This document shows positions 36,455 to 47,115 of a DNA stretch of 64,000 nucleotides, piece by piece (the first letter of the stretch is position 1; each line of letters starts with the position of its first letter). The notes under the pieces are model-generated. The model had not been told where the DNA came from. It did not search any database and saw only the letters and a list, made by a program, of their open reading frames with translations. Source of the stretch: Rachycentron canadum (Eukaryota; Chordata; Actinopteri; Carangiformes; Rachycentridae); NCBI GenBank assembly GCA_038496675.1, contig CM076663.1, forward strand, positions 19,660,738 to 19,724,737, in the 5' to 3' direction. The position numbers and the translations under genes were made by a program.

Positions 36455-36866
36455 CATTGTGGCTGCACTATCATCCCTTCCCCGTGGAGACCACCTCCCT
36501 CCCCTGCAGGACACTCTGACAGCAGCTCCTTCAGTAACAGGCTGCTGTGCCCGCGGTGTGTGAAGGAGAGGTACTGCAGGTCTTTCCTTCCTGCTGCTGT
36601 CAGACTACACAACAACGCAATCTGTAGATCACTGACAACTTACAAATCACCATGTGCAATAATCAACACACACCATCTGTGCAATATATCTAATAGGCTG
36701 CTAGCGCATATTTTTTTAATATAAATATCCAGTTGTACATGTTATATTATTGTTATCTGTTGCTTATTTTCTTTTCTTTTTTTATGCTGACATTTTGCAG
36801 TTTTTCTTTCCTACATCCAACTTGGCTGCAAATTTCCCCACTGTGGGACTAATAAAGGAATATCAT
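36455..36866 (+). mobile_element. LINE 3' end, interrupted by the hAT element
   Basis: Translating from about 36509 gives HSDSSSFSNRLLCPRC, then VKERYCRSFLPAAVRLHNN, the extreme C-terminus of ORF2 of a common fish non-LTR retrotransposon (CR1/Rex-like by recall). An untranslated tail ends in AATTTCCCCACTGTGGGACT and AATAAAGGA. The terminal TCTTA-type tandem is found on the other side of the hAT insertion (40248-40262). The element is 5'-truncated. Confidence 0.75.
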
Positions 36867-36871
36867 ATATA
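36864..36871. repeat. Target-site duplication, left copy
   Basis: CATATATA directly before the hAT left terminus. It matches CATATACA after the right terminus at 7 of 8 positions, the 8-bp length expected of hAT transposons. Confidence 0.85.
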
Positions 36872-38193
36872 CAGTGGCGGCAAGTTAATGTGGGGCGCTG
36901 GGGCGCCACCCACTCCAAATATCAAGAGGAGAAAGTCTACTGACTAACATCTTAAACAGAAATTAATTAGATGATGGAAGATAATTATGAAATAAAAATT
37001 GTTTACTGTGCAATGGGCCTGGTAGTCTGTCAGCTTTCATCACAAATTGGTTCCAAATTCTATTTGCTTAATTTCTGTGTAATACTTCCTATGTGAAGGG
37101 CGCCGGCCAAATGAGAGTGCTCATCCCTCAACTTTTGACAAGCAGGTGACCTGAAGCTGCTCTCGGATTGGTTTCTTTCACTTCCAGACACTCACACTTT
37201 TATTGGCAGCGAGTAGGTATTGTTTTTTTGTTTTTTTATCTAATGTGATTGGACAGTTATCTTTTAGGTCGGACTGTCACTTGGACTCCTGCTCTCTGGC
37301 TGACCAGAAGTTTCAAGAGATGGCGACTTCAGGTGGAACCATGGAAATCAAAGAAAATTTAGTCACTTTCTTCCAAAAACACCCTTTCACAAGGAGTTCA
37401 CTTAAAGAAAAGAAAGAGGATAAAGGAGCTTGGACTGGACCAACCTGATTTACAAACTCAGCAGCATGCAGGTGATCGAGGACGAGTTTACCCCCCCTGG
37501 GGCTTCTCTCGCTCTTTTTGTGACAAACAGAGTTAGCTAGCTGGATGTGGTGTAAGTAATTCCTTTTGTTACGACACAAAAGTAGCGCAGCCATTTAGAC
37601 AATAGCATGAAGCTAAGTTTTTCTGCCAGGTTTAGCACTGCTGAACAGCTAGATGAAGGCTACAAGATTGGCATTAGAAGGCACAACGAAGAGACACATC
37701 CTGTCCAGAATAATGGACTGTGTGAAACCTTGTGGAGCCCGGGATATTCCATCAGTTGGTGGATTTTGTTGAGTGTCGAAACAGCAGCTTTGTGAACGCC
37801 ACTGTACTTAAGGGAACAAGCTACTGGACCGTATGGATTTTGAGCTGTGGATTAAAGTGGATACTGCCACACAATCGTAACTTGTGCTACATTGATGACA
37901 AAAACGTGCAGGAAAGGCTTTTTGAGTTCATCCCTCTGCAGTCAGCTACAGCTGTCCACTGCTACAGCACTAAAACAGCATCTTGCTGCCATCCTCCCTG
38001 AGGATCAGAAAAGTAAGCTCATCTCACGGGCACCTGACGGAGCCAGCACGATGAGGGGTGCCACTGCGGGTGTTCAGAGGAAAATACAAGCTGCGTACCC
38101 AAATACCCACTACATCTGCTGCCACGCACATCAACTCAACACGATAAAGCAACAATAAGACATTATTTTTCTGACCTTGGTGGATTTGCCAGC

Positions 38194-38215
38194 TTTTTTT
38201 TTTTTTTTTTTTTTT
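38194..38215. repeat. T22 run inside the transposase frame
   Basis: A run of 22 T where the family has two phenylalanine codons (sequence before it reads LGGFAS). It is likely slippage expansion and destroys the frame. Confidence 0.9.
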
Positions 38216-38561
38216 ACCAGATCACCAAAGCAGACAGGTGTTCCAAGCATTGGCCCATAGACTGCCAACATCCAGCAACATCAGATGGAGCCGTGCCTTT
38301 AATACCGTGTCCGAGCACAGAGAGGACCTCATCCACTGCTTTGAGAGCATACGAGACTCAGGTGACTTTGACCCCAATCCCGTCAGAGAAGCAGGAGCCT
38401 TCGCTCTGCCACCGGAAGATCAAGGTTTTAAGTTCTTTCTGCAGCTGTTTCACCACATCATGCCACACATGGACCTCCTCTACGCCAAGCTCCAGAAGAG
38501 GGATGTAGATTCATATCAACAGGTGAATCCAGCAGTTCCAGCAGGACGCACAAAAGATCAG

Positions 38562-39667
38562 GTGATGGCTGTATTCCTGTTATTTAGATTGTAAAGGGTT
38601 AACAAGACTTTGTACAAGAAATAAGTATGAACATCAAGTGTAAATTAAAGATCAAAATGCAGAAATACAGGGTAAGAAATGATAGCATGTTAAAAAGCTG
38701 TGTTAAACTAAGAAGTTAATCTGCTTAAAAAGAGACATCACTATATATACACACACACATATATATATAGTTTTTCTTAAGTTATTGTATTAAGTATTAT
38801 TGTATTTTATTTTAAGTTATTGTAAATTATTGTGTTGTGGTGATTTCATTATCTGTTTGTTGTTGCAATACCTGGACAGGACAATAGATGGAGCATCGTG
38901 CCTGTGAGGAACGTAAGACCCCATCTAGAAATCAAGCTGAACGCAAGTTTTTGGTCTCTTTGTCATCATGCACAGCTGCAGTTGGGCAACACTTTCTGCA
39001 CACCCCGGCCTGGTGGGTGTCAGGGTGGGGTGTGTAAATCCTGCAGCTGTGCATCCCTTTACGACGTGGTTATTATTAATTGCTTTCTCTCTTTGATTAT
39101 CTCTCTTTCTCTCTTGTTATTATTATCAATTTTCTTTGTCCTTGGCAGAAATTCCCTCCATGAAATTGGATCGCAACAGATCAGTTGATCAGTCACAGTC
39201 CATGTTACACTGGACTATAGTATTTTTATTTTAATCTCTGTGGAAGGATGTTTGCTGACTTTTTACCTACTTTGTGTTGATGAAATATGTTCATTGGGAC
39301 CTTAATTAAAAAGCTTGAACTGTAACTGTGAGTAATTGGGGGTAAAAGCCCAACAGTTAAAAATGAATATTGTCTAAGAGAAACTAACCTGTGATTTATA
39401 GACGTTGATGTTGCAACAGTGTAAACTTCTTGGAAAATTGTCTTTTGCCATTTGTTTCATGGTATTAAAGGACTTTCATAGTAACAGCAGAATGACCTCG
39501 GAGTTAGCTAATATTTTCCTACTCTTTTTATGACTTCATAGAATGTAACAATAGCAGTAAAATGGCTTTAGTAGATATTTACTGTTGCTTGTTGGCAACT
39601 TTAGGTGATGTAGGTTAAATGGGCATTTTGTCATGTCTAATGATTTTTTTCTTTTCTCTGTCTGTAG
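38562..39667 (+). other. Probable intron of the hAT transposase gene
   Basis: Coding similarity stops at 38561 with ...AAGATCAG followed by GTGATG, and resumes at 39668 directly after TTTTCTCTGTCTGTAG, a strong acceptor with a pyrimidine tract. The interval has no transposase similarity. It holds an AT/AC microsatellite (38742-38769) and a 14-bp inverted repeat ATGCACAGCTGCAG (38968-38981 and 39041-39054). An insertion rather than an intron is possible, but both ends fit splice sites. Confidence 0.6.
38742..38769. repeat. Compound AT/AC microsatellite
   Basis: TATATATA, then five AC units, then ATATATATA, within the probable intron. Confidence 0.9.
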
Positions 39668-40239
39668 GTCTGTGATACCATAAGGGGACACGCCAGGGGA
39701 CACTTCTCCTTCCCAGACCACCTTGTTAGTGCCACCTTGCCGCAGGAGGACAGGTTAATACAAGATGGCATTTCCTGAAGATGCACTGAGCAACACCGTG
39801 AAGGCCTACCCAGCGCTCAGTGGGAGCAAGCTGAAGACAGAGTTTAGTCTCATCTACAGCAAGGACGAGTCCAATGCCTGTCGTGGTGCTGTGGACCTGT
39901 TCCAGTTTTTTACCGAGAACAATGGTGAAGGTCTTTTCAGAGGTTGTCACTCTCCTAAAGATCCTCACCACCACACCCATGACCACGGCGGAAGCTGAGG
40001 CTGAACGCATTGGCCATGTTGTCAGTGGAAAAGAGAAATTGAGAAATTTTCTGGCCAGAAGCAAAGGAGGGAAAAAATAGTAGTGCTACTGGCCCGTGTT
40101 GAGGCAACATTACATTGTGTTGCGTTGCTTTTTTTGTGTGTTATTGAGCTATGAAGTGCTGCTATGGATTGTCTGACACCACCAATGGCACTCAAGCCCA
40201 CCACCCACCCCCCCACACCCTATTTACCAGCCACCACTG

Positions 40240-40247
40240 CATATACA
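40240..40247. repeat. Target-site duplication, right copy
   Basis: CATATACA directly after the hAT right terminus; one mismatch to the left copy. Confidence 0.85.
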
Positions 40248-40262
40248 TATCTTATCTTATCT
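40248..40262 (+). mobile_element. LINE tail separated by the hAT insertion
   Basis: TCTTATCTTATCTA-type tandem, the usual ending of the LINE whose 3' part lies at 36455-36866. Confidence 0.65.
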
Positions 40263-40640
40263 ACAGTTCACTAATTAACACGTTGTCTTATTTGTTTAAC
40301 TCATGTGGGATTGACTTTGTTTATTTGCTTTGTTGCACTGCGCTGACTTCACATTGCCGTTTGATAAATTGTTATTATATTGATCACAGCTGCTGTAATC
40401 ATGTGCATACAGACGTGAGAGATGTGCTGATCATCTCAAACTCTGCAAACAAAGGAGTTAAAGTGTATTTACAACCACTATTCCTGTATTCCTTTAAACT
40501 GTCAAATGAAGAAATGTCTTTCTTCATGTTTGCAGCTGTTTCATGTAAAAACCGAACTCCGTGTTACTGAAGGTGTTTCATACAAATCTTTTCATGAGTG
40601 AACATGAATGACAGAAAAGTCATAAAAGTAACTCTGACCT
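40263..40640. other. Non-coding DNA, nothing recognised
   Basis: The 139-codon plus-strand frame 40151-40570 starts within the hAT 3' end and crosses the TSD and LINE tail, so it is not a gene. Confidence 0.6.
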
Positions 40641-41020
40641 TTAAAGGTCCCATATTTTACACTTCCCTGTGTTTCATTTAAAGTGTTATTATCCATAGTA
40701 TAGATTTGTTGTTTTAAGGAAAAATAAATCATGTCAGTGTAGTCGTATTCTCCTATCAGGCTTCTCTCTGGAGTTGTGGTAACAACAGGTTGATCAGCCA
40801 GTCTGAGCCTCTCTTCTGATTGGCTGATTGTTTTCTGAGTAATCAAATCAAAGTATATCAGATTTCTGGTGGATGGGGCTTTGGATGATGGCTGAGGGTG
40901 GAGACTGCTTTGTTGTGACATCACAAAGTTGCAGAAGTCCTGACAGCTGGTTTTAAGGCTCAGTTTCTGAATACAGGCTGTGTGCAACTCACTTTATGCA
41001 ATGTTATGTTGGTCCTTTAA
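40641..41020 (-). mobile_element. TTAA-flanked MITE, family 1, copy C
   Basis: Complete copy in reverse orientation: TTAAAGGTCCCATATTTTAC at 40641 and GGTCCTTTAA ending at 41020. The inverted ends give a TIR of about 12 bp inside TTAA. The interior holds CTCTCTTCTGATTGGCTGATTG, GACTGCTTTGTTGTGACATCAC and CCTGACAGCTGGTTTTAAGG. Confidence 0.88.
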
Positions 41021-43949
41021 CTTTCTGATCATTGTTCAAACTGCAATAGAACAATAATTAGATCACTTTTCTGCATTAGCTAAGAATTGACTCTGGTCAT
41101 GTTCATTCGTATGTTCCTGTGGCTCATACACATCTAACTGTGGTTATCAATAGAATTGGTTAAAACTCCACTGTTACAATTTATTGCCATTGTCTTGTTT
41201 TATGGTAAAACAAGAAATCTGGATCAACAACAATCATGAAAAATCTGCTCAAGTGAAAAATATTTGTTTATATGTTGTTTTCTCTCTCTCTCTTTTTTTT
41301 TTCTTGCTTGTTAAATGTGGGCCAGATTTTTCATGATCATTTTCATCTCCAAAATAAACACTGTCACCGAGTGTGATCCCTCTGCAGCTCTGCTTTATTT
41401 TCAGGCTGCATAAATGGATGAGGAGCAACTTCTGATGTTATGTAAAGCTCTTTAATGTAGCACGACTCTCTGCAACTGTAAGCTGTTTATGAAGAGGATC
41501 TTAATGCCACTTCCATTTGTTTCACAATGATAAACCTTTAACTTTTTGAATTCAGGTGAGAAGATAAAACTTTTTATTTCATTTGACAAAAGATTACACT
41601 GATCGTCATCTGATTTGTTTTAAGCTTTTACTGTGCATCCTCTCATTTGAGAATTTGTGCGGTGACTTTAGAGTTAATCCAGAAGTTTTCATCAGTGAAA
41701 AGCAGAAAACAGCATTTTCACTGCATCCTTTAGAGAAACATTATGAGTTTTTTTTTTTTTTTGTTTGTTTTTTTTAACCACATCCCCACTTCACGGCTAA
41801 AGTGTAGGAAGAAAATCGATCTTAAATCTCTGGTAACTGCGACACAGCAGGTAACAACGCAGTTCCCATCAAGTCCCTGGAAGAATGTCAGCTTTGAAAT
41901 TCCATGCTGCCACTTTGACACGATCCCATTAAATTACATCTAAATGACTTTTACTGGCAAAGACTCTTAATGGGAAAGAGTCTTGGCCTCTGCAAAGAAA
42001 AGAGGAAATAAGGCATTGATTGAACGCTGAATATGGGGCATTGGTTTTATTGAGACGATGCAAAGAAAGAGTGACTGAGGAATGTATGTGGTGGAATTAC
42101 TCTCGCTATAATGAAGGACATTATCTATAGTAAAAGAGCTCTCCATGTGTAAAAGCCAGGGAACAGTGGGCCTCTGTCAAGATGATGTCATGATATAAGT
42201 ACTGTTCGTTGTGCAAGTCAATACAGTCATTGAGTTAATGTATTGGTGCGATCCAATGGAAGAATCAGACAAATGACCAAAGCACAGGAGAGAGGACTGG
42301 ATTTAAAACTTTTTGAAAAAAATATATCTGTAGTGCCTTGACATTTTGTGGGGGATGTCAGCAGTCAGTGTTACTCATGCAGGGCCGGACCAAGGCTTTT
42401 GGAGTCCTAACTACTGGAGACCGCAAAGACAGCATCAGTGTCCTAAAACAACTGTTTACATTTAAGTGGTAAAGACATTCAGTCATGGTAGTTATGGCAG
42501 GGGGGCGTCAGGTGGAGGAAGGTTGGGATGGATGGACAGAAACATATAGGAGACTGCTGTTATCACTGTGTTCTGTATCTTTAACCGCGTGCTTATAATT
42601 AGATTTGTCCTGATTCTGATACCAGTATAAGAGAAGTCTAAGGTACAACCAAAAATCTGGAATTGGGTATCGTGAGTACGAATAAGTCCATGTACTGATC
42701 TGATACTAATTTGTAATTGCTGATATTCTGCTAATGGCTAATGCTTACACTGACGTTACACTGTTTCCTGGAAATCAATTCTTCCTGAATGAAGGTCTCC
42801 TACCCCGAAGGGACTCGTCATTTTAAACCCAAATCATGATGTTTCTCTGGCCATAACAAAGTAGCTACTGTAACCTAAGCCATGTTGTTTTTGGACCTAA
42901 AACTGACCAAACTGTAACCAGACTATTCAGACACATCTTTCAAAAGATATTGAACAGATGACAAATTATGTCATACCACTAAAAAATAATATTTGATATT
43001 AATTAAATTGCAATTATAAATAAAGGAAAGTAATATAACAAACCATCTGCAGCTACAGTGAACAAGCAGTTGAAAATTGGTGGATGGCTACAAAAGTAAC
43101 CATAGAATTACTGTATAATGGAATACAATACAACATTAGCTATAAAATGCAATTTGTAAATGTTTTTGCACTCTGTTTATTCTGAATCTAAACTCTAAAG
43201 TTTCTAGAATAAAAATAATTTGTTGTTTATTTATATATTTAGCATGTGACTTGTTTGTCATATTTGTTTTTAGTTTTATCAATGTTACAATGTTTACAAT
43301 ATGAATATTTCAGAGGAGCTGTGATTGCCTAACCCAGTCTTGTATGAAATGAAGTATCACAGAACATGGTCGATTCCACGCAACACAATTTACATCCATC
43401 ACCAATGATTATAAGATAACTGCCGAATATAGGAGCCCAAACATTTCCAGAAATTAATTAAAGAAATAAAACCCAATCTGGTGTTCAATAATACGTCCTT
43501 CTGAAGAGTTGTATTTGCTTTTTCATGGCAGTTTAATTGTAGGGAATTATAACTAACCATCATAAAATACAAAACTGCTATAATATTGAGTGTAAGTGTA
43601 TAATTTTGCCCTCACTTCCAACTAGTGGTTGAGTGGAGGTAAATGTGAAGAAGCATATGAGATTACTTTGATCCCTAGAGCGGCAGGATCAATTCTAAAT
43701 AAATAAGTAACAATACAATTATATAAAATAATAATTAAAAAAACAGCACAGCACAAAGGTCAAGAATTGGAAAATACATTGAGACTAGAAAATACATTGT
43801 ACAGGAACATTTTGTCATGAATGGAAGCTCATTTTACTTTACAGTACGTTCGAGGAGTCTTCAGACACTTCACATGTTATGTTGTAGCCCTGTGCTCAAA
43901 TTATAGAATATATATTTTACCCCAGCAATCTGCACAGTGGTATTCAATA
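41021..43949. other. Non-coding DNA, nothing firm recognised
   Basis: Contains CT/T-rich (41281-41303) and T-rich (about 41747-41775) tracts, and the fold-back AAGACTCTT...AAGAGTCTT near 41965. The part 42480-43800 is strongly AT-rich. No exon seen. Confidence 0.5.
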
Positions 43950-44395
43950 AAAATTCAAAGAGGTTCAGTTAGACACAAAGGGCAAAGGTCCAAAACATTG
44001 GGGATAACAAAGGAATAATTCCTCCTCTGTAGAATAATATAATAATATCTATATGTTCTTTGGTCATTTGATTTCAAGGGCAATAACAGCTATAATGAGT
44101 AAAAACATAAGAGAGAGCTTTTCAAAAATTATAAGGCTGCATATTTTTACCAAATGAAATAAAAAGTGTAGCTTGACTTTTTATTATTCTTGTTAACTCC
44201 AACAGTGTCAACCATCTTTATAAAAAAAAAAAAAAAAAAAAAAAACAATATCAACAGAACTCAACAGCTTTAACTTTAACGTCCTTCTCTCTTTCTTTCC
44301 CTCATATATCTCCACTTTCTCCACTTGGGGACAGATAGGATGGTGTATGAGTCCAGATGTGGACCGCTACACACAGCACCCCATCATGTCAAAGT
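43950..44395 (+). repeat. Family-3 dispersed repeat, copy b
   Basis: Collinear with 28260-28680 (shared blocks listed there), but longer in the middle, where extra sequence including an A24 run (44222-44245) is present. Similarity reaches the GAGTCCA motif near 44350. Confidence 0.7.
44222..44245. repeat. A24 run
   Basis: A run of 24 A inside family-3 copy b, absent from copy a. It could be the tail of a small retro-insertion or simple slippage. Confidence 0.9.
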
Positions 44396-45464
44396 AAAAA
44401 GTGTTTAGGTTTTTTCGTACATTTATTCAAAAGGGAAAACTAGCAGTATTCAGATTCTTTACTGAGACAATGTAGATGTAGTTTAATCATCTTGTCTCTT
44501 TCATGATCGTCTTTCTGCACCTTGATAGGAGTCTACCTGTGGTCGATTCAGCTGATGATCTGAAAAAGACATACTCTTTGTCTATGAATGAGATAGTTTT
44601 TCTTTTGTTTTTAGTATAAGGCAACATAATAACAAATTGTGAAAATGTGAATTTGTGTGAGGACTGCAGTGATACACAATCTGATCTACAGTAAACTGAC
44701 AGGCAGTAGATGCACGATGGTAACAAACTAGCCTGCAGGCGGACATCACTTTGGTCTTTTCCTGAAGCTGGCATTTAGACTGTCTCAACTTTTTCAATAG
44801 CAGCTCTGCCCCCTGTAATATCACTCTGTGTCTTAGATCTGTTTTTTTTATTACAGACCATAGCGAGTCTGGATATCTGACTGAAGACAAGGAGCAATTA
44901 TACCATGTCATGAATTGTCTTTTGTACTTTCTTCTGGTCACTTCGCTTGAAATCATCAAAGCACCTTGGAAGAAAGAGATTTCATCTCCTTCCAAGCGCC
45001 CTCGCTTCATTGAACTGGAAATGGAGAACAAGCGGTTTCTCATACAGATTACATTAAAATAATGGCTTCTTTAAATTGCCTATCACAAACTTCAGCTTTC
45101 ACTGAGTTATTTGCACAGCGAGCGTCCACTGTAGTTCTACCAGACAAACTGAAAGACTCATTAATTGCCACTGTCTGCAGTCTTTCAGTGTAGGTTACAG
45201 AGACTTACACTACAGGAGGTGTCCTACTATGTTAGACTGCACACCGCATAATGAGTAGAAGATGTTCTCATGCCCGAAACCTAATTTACAGTGGATGAAG
45301 AAGTATTCATCCTTAGAAGTCTTCGTATTTTATCGTCTTACAAAACTGAATCAAAATAACTTCAGGACGTGGTGTCCAGACCAGGAAAAAAAATGATGAC
45401 TTGCTGCATTTTAGTTTTGGCCCTGTTTGTGTTCGCACCGACTTTTTACAATCAAACCAAGGAG
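44396..45464. other. Non-coding DNA, partly repeat-like
   Basis: The 153-codon minus-strand frame at 44582-45043 has no recognisable domain. TTACAGTGGATGAAGAAGTATTC at 45290 resembles the start of a common fish hAT-type MITE. An 11-bp fold-back ACTGAAAGACT...AGTCTTTCAGT is at about 45149-45190. Confidence 0.4.
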
Positions 45465-45850
45465 TTAAAGGTCCCATGCAGTATAAAGTAAGATGTTTTT
45501 TATTGTATTGTAATTCAGGGGCCATGTTCTGAAAAGTTCTCCTGGGCTGACACAAACCTCAGGCACTTTTGAGAATGCAACACTTTTGTAAACAGAATGT
45601 AATCTTTATATTTGAATCTATATTTGCTTATTTGCACATGCATTTTCACTGGCATAGACTTTTCTTTCATCAACCACTTGTTGTGGTTCTTGCAGATTGG
45701 CTCGAACAAGAGCATTGACGTCAGAAATGGTAAAGGACTCTTCGCAGTCTTAGTTAAGGACTTTTTGCTTTTCCTAAGTAGAAATTGGTCTCAGCAGCTT
45801 TGTGAAGAGTATTTAGGACTAAAACCTTTAGTTAGAAACTTTTAGTGTGA
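45465..45850 (+). mobile_element. Second TTAA-type element, different body
   Basis: Starts TTAAAGGTCCCATGCAGTAT, the same terminus as family 1. It then has an unrelated interior: GGGCTGACACAAACCTCAGG, GTGGTTCTTGCAGATTGGCTCG and CATTGACGTCAGAAATGG. Its right end was not found before family-1 copy D begins. Probably another non-autonomous family using the same transposase. Confidence 0.45.
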
Positions 45851-45859
45851 TTTAAGAGA

Positions 45860-46325
45860 AGATAAAATGCTTTTTCGAATACGGATCCGGATCTAGGTTC
45901 TTCTGCATTGATACTGTGAAAGTATCACAGTGCTCGGTCACAGAGAAATGCACAGCTGCTATTCAAAAACTCAGCCTTAAAAAGCTGTAACTTTTTGATG
46001 TCACAACAAAGCAGTCACCACCCACAGTCGTGCCCCAAGCCCCGCCCACCTGGACCCACCATCCAACCTTGCAGGATTTGGTTTCAGGAGTGGTTACCTG
46101 AAAACTGTTTTCCAACAATGTGAGCCACTAAAAATGTAGCAGTGAGCCAATCAGAAGAGAGGCTTTTGTCCTCTCTTCTGATTGGCTCACTGACCTGTTG
46201 TTACTATAGCTCCAGAGAGAAGCCTGAGAGGAAAAGAGTGGAAAACTACACTGAGATAGTTTTTGGTTCTTAAAACCACGAATATATCAACTTATGGATA
46301 TCAACACTACAAATAAAATAGCTTT
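45860..46325 (+). mobile_element. TTAA-type MITE, family 1, copy D
   Basis: Carries GGATCTAGGTTCTTCTGC, GATACTGTGAAAGTATCACAG, TTTGATGTCACAACAAAGCAG, CCCCAAGCCCCGCCCACC, CCACCATCCAACCTTGCAGG and TAGCTCCAGAGAGAAGCCTG. It holds the full central hairpin. Both termini are unclear. Confidence 0.8.
46140..46192. repeat. 23-bp perfect hairpin in copy D
   Basis: Arm 46140-46162 is the exact reverse complement of arm 46170-46192, with a 7-base loop (CTTTTGT). The arm core GAGCCAATCAGAAGAGAGG also occurs singly in copies C and F and, inverted, in copy A. Confidence 0.96.
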
Positions 46326-46589
46326 GTTCACACTAACAACAACAGAGGTTAGAAAAAGGTTAGAAAAACAGATCTCTACTTGGTGTGATCTAAATTAATT
46401 ATCTATAAAAATGTAAATTACTTGTATGGAGTATTAACCCTCTCACAGCCATTACAGCCTGGTTGGGCTACGACAATTTTCTCCAGTCTTCATTACAAAG
46501 CCGCTCGAGCTGTGTCATGTTGTGTAGGGCTCAGTCGTGAACTGCTTTTTTTTTCAAGTTCAGTGACGAGTGCGTCTGATTTTCCTGCA
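46326..46589. other. Short non-coding spacer
   Basis: Nothing recognised apart from a direct repeat AGGTTAGAAAAA near 46345. Confidence 0.4.
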
Positions 46590-46960
46590 GCTTTTTCTGT
46601 GTTTTGCTGCAGTCATCCTACCCTCCACCCTCCCAAGCCTTCAGGGCCCCGCTGCTCAGAAGCGTCCGCACAGCGTGACGCTGCCACCACCACACTTCAC
46701 GCTGGGGATGGGATCGGTATGATGGTGTGCAGGCATTTAGCTCACACCAAACACAGCTTTTAGCCTGATAGCAAAAACCTCACATTTGGTCTCGCCAGAT
46801 CATACAACCTCGTTTCAGAGATATCATGAGTTTTCAAGAGGGTCTTTTCTCTTTGCCACTCTCCCACAAAGCTGCATCTGATGAAGCACCCGGCCTGTTG
46901 TTGTCTGCAAAGTCTTTTCAGTCTAAGCCTCTGAAACTTGTAACTAGTGCTGGCCAAGAA
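46590..46960 (-). pseudogene. Fragment of a second Tc1-like transposase
   Basis: Read on the minus strand, SGETKCEVFAIRLKAVFGVS (about 46731-46790) and PIPSVKCGGGSVTL correspond to the WSDETK and GGGSIMLWG regions of Tc1-type DDE transposases; the first catalytic aspartate is replaced by glycine. Upstream remnants include LWQRFSRLRLK-like sequence. No TIRs were found at its edges, so this is an internal relic of a Tc1 family different from the one at 3.7 kb. Confidence 0.65.
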
Positions 46961-47056
46961 AAAAAAAAAAAAAGAATGAACAAAGCCTTCATACTAACTC
47001 CTTTGCAAGTTGAATTCATACTAGTCTGCTCTGGGAAATAAGCATATGCTGCACTC

Positions 47057-47115
47057 TACACTGATCAGCCATAATATTATGACCACTGACAGATAAAGTG
47101 AATCAGTATGTGTAG
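47057..47115. mobile_element. Terminal fragment of a Tc1-like element
   Basis: TACACTGATCAGCCATAATA and TTATGACCACTGACAG match the terminus of the element at 3658-4662. It ends after about 58 bases with GTATGTGTA. It could be an end fragment or a very short internally deleted copy. Confidence 0.6.

Larger units (their letters stand above)
37321..40080 (+). pseudogene. Broken hAT transposase
   Basis: This gene would have encoded the hAT transposase that excises and inserts the element. Recognisable parts in order, in changing frames: start region MATSGGTMEIKENLVTFFQK (37321); EQLDEGYKIGIRRHNEE (about 37640); HQLVDFVE (about 37745); NVQERLFEFIPLQSATA (about 37900); LPEDQKSKLIS, DGASTMRGATAGVQRKIQ and CCHAHQLN (37990-38150), with the conserved hAT Asp-Gly-Ala and Cys/His motifs; LAHRLPTSSNIRW to LFHHIMPHMDLLYAKLQKRD (38245-38510); IQQFQQDAQKI (38527-38560); VCDTIRGHARGHFSFPDHLV (39668 on); FPEDALSNTVKAYP, LKTEFSLIYSK (39770-39860); LLKILTTTPMTTAEAE (about 39953-40000) and LNALAMLSVEK. 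A T22 run at 38194 replaces the codons after DLGGFAS. The CFSTLKR-type C-terminal dimerisation segment is deleted. At least five frame breaks. Confidence 0.85.
36872..40239 (+). mobile_element. hAT element, 3.4 kb, inactive
   Basis: The left terminus is CAGTGGCGGCAAGTTAATG and the right terminus, read inverted, CAGTGGTGGCTGGTAAATA: 9 of the first 10 bases agree. An 8-bp target duplication (36864-36871 and 40240-40247) flanks it. The interior holds a broken transposase gene (37321-40080) of a family seen in many fish genomes. The insertion point is the 3' tail of a LINE, so the hAT is younger than the LINE. One mismatch in the TSD and many frame breaks show that it is not recent. Confidence 0.9.

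Noticed and set aside
38968..39054. 14-bp inverted repeat with a 59-base loop
   Set aside because: It lies in the probable hAT intron; too short and wide to argue for a function.
40151..40570. 139-codon plus-strand frame
   Set aside because: It crosses the hAT right end, the TSD and the LINE tail, so it cannot be a conserved gene.
44582..45043. 153-codon minus-strand frame
   Set aside because: No recognisable motif and no supporting splice signals. Chance frames of this length are expected in 64 kb.
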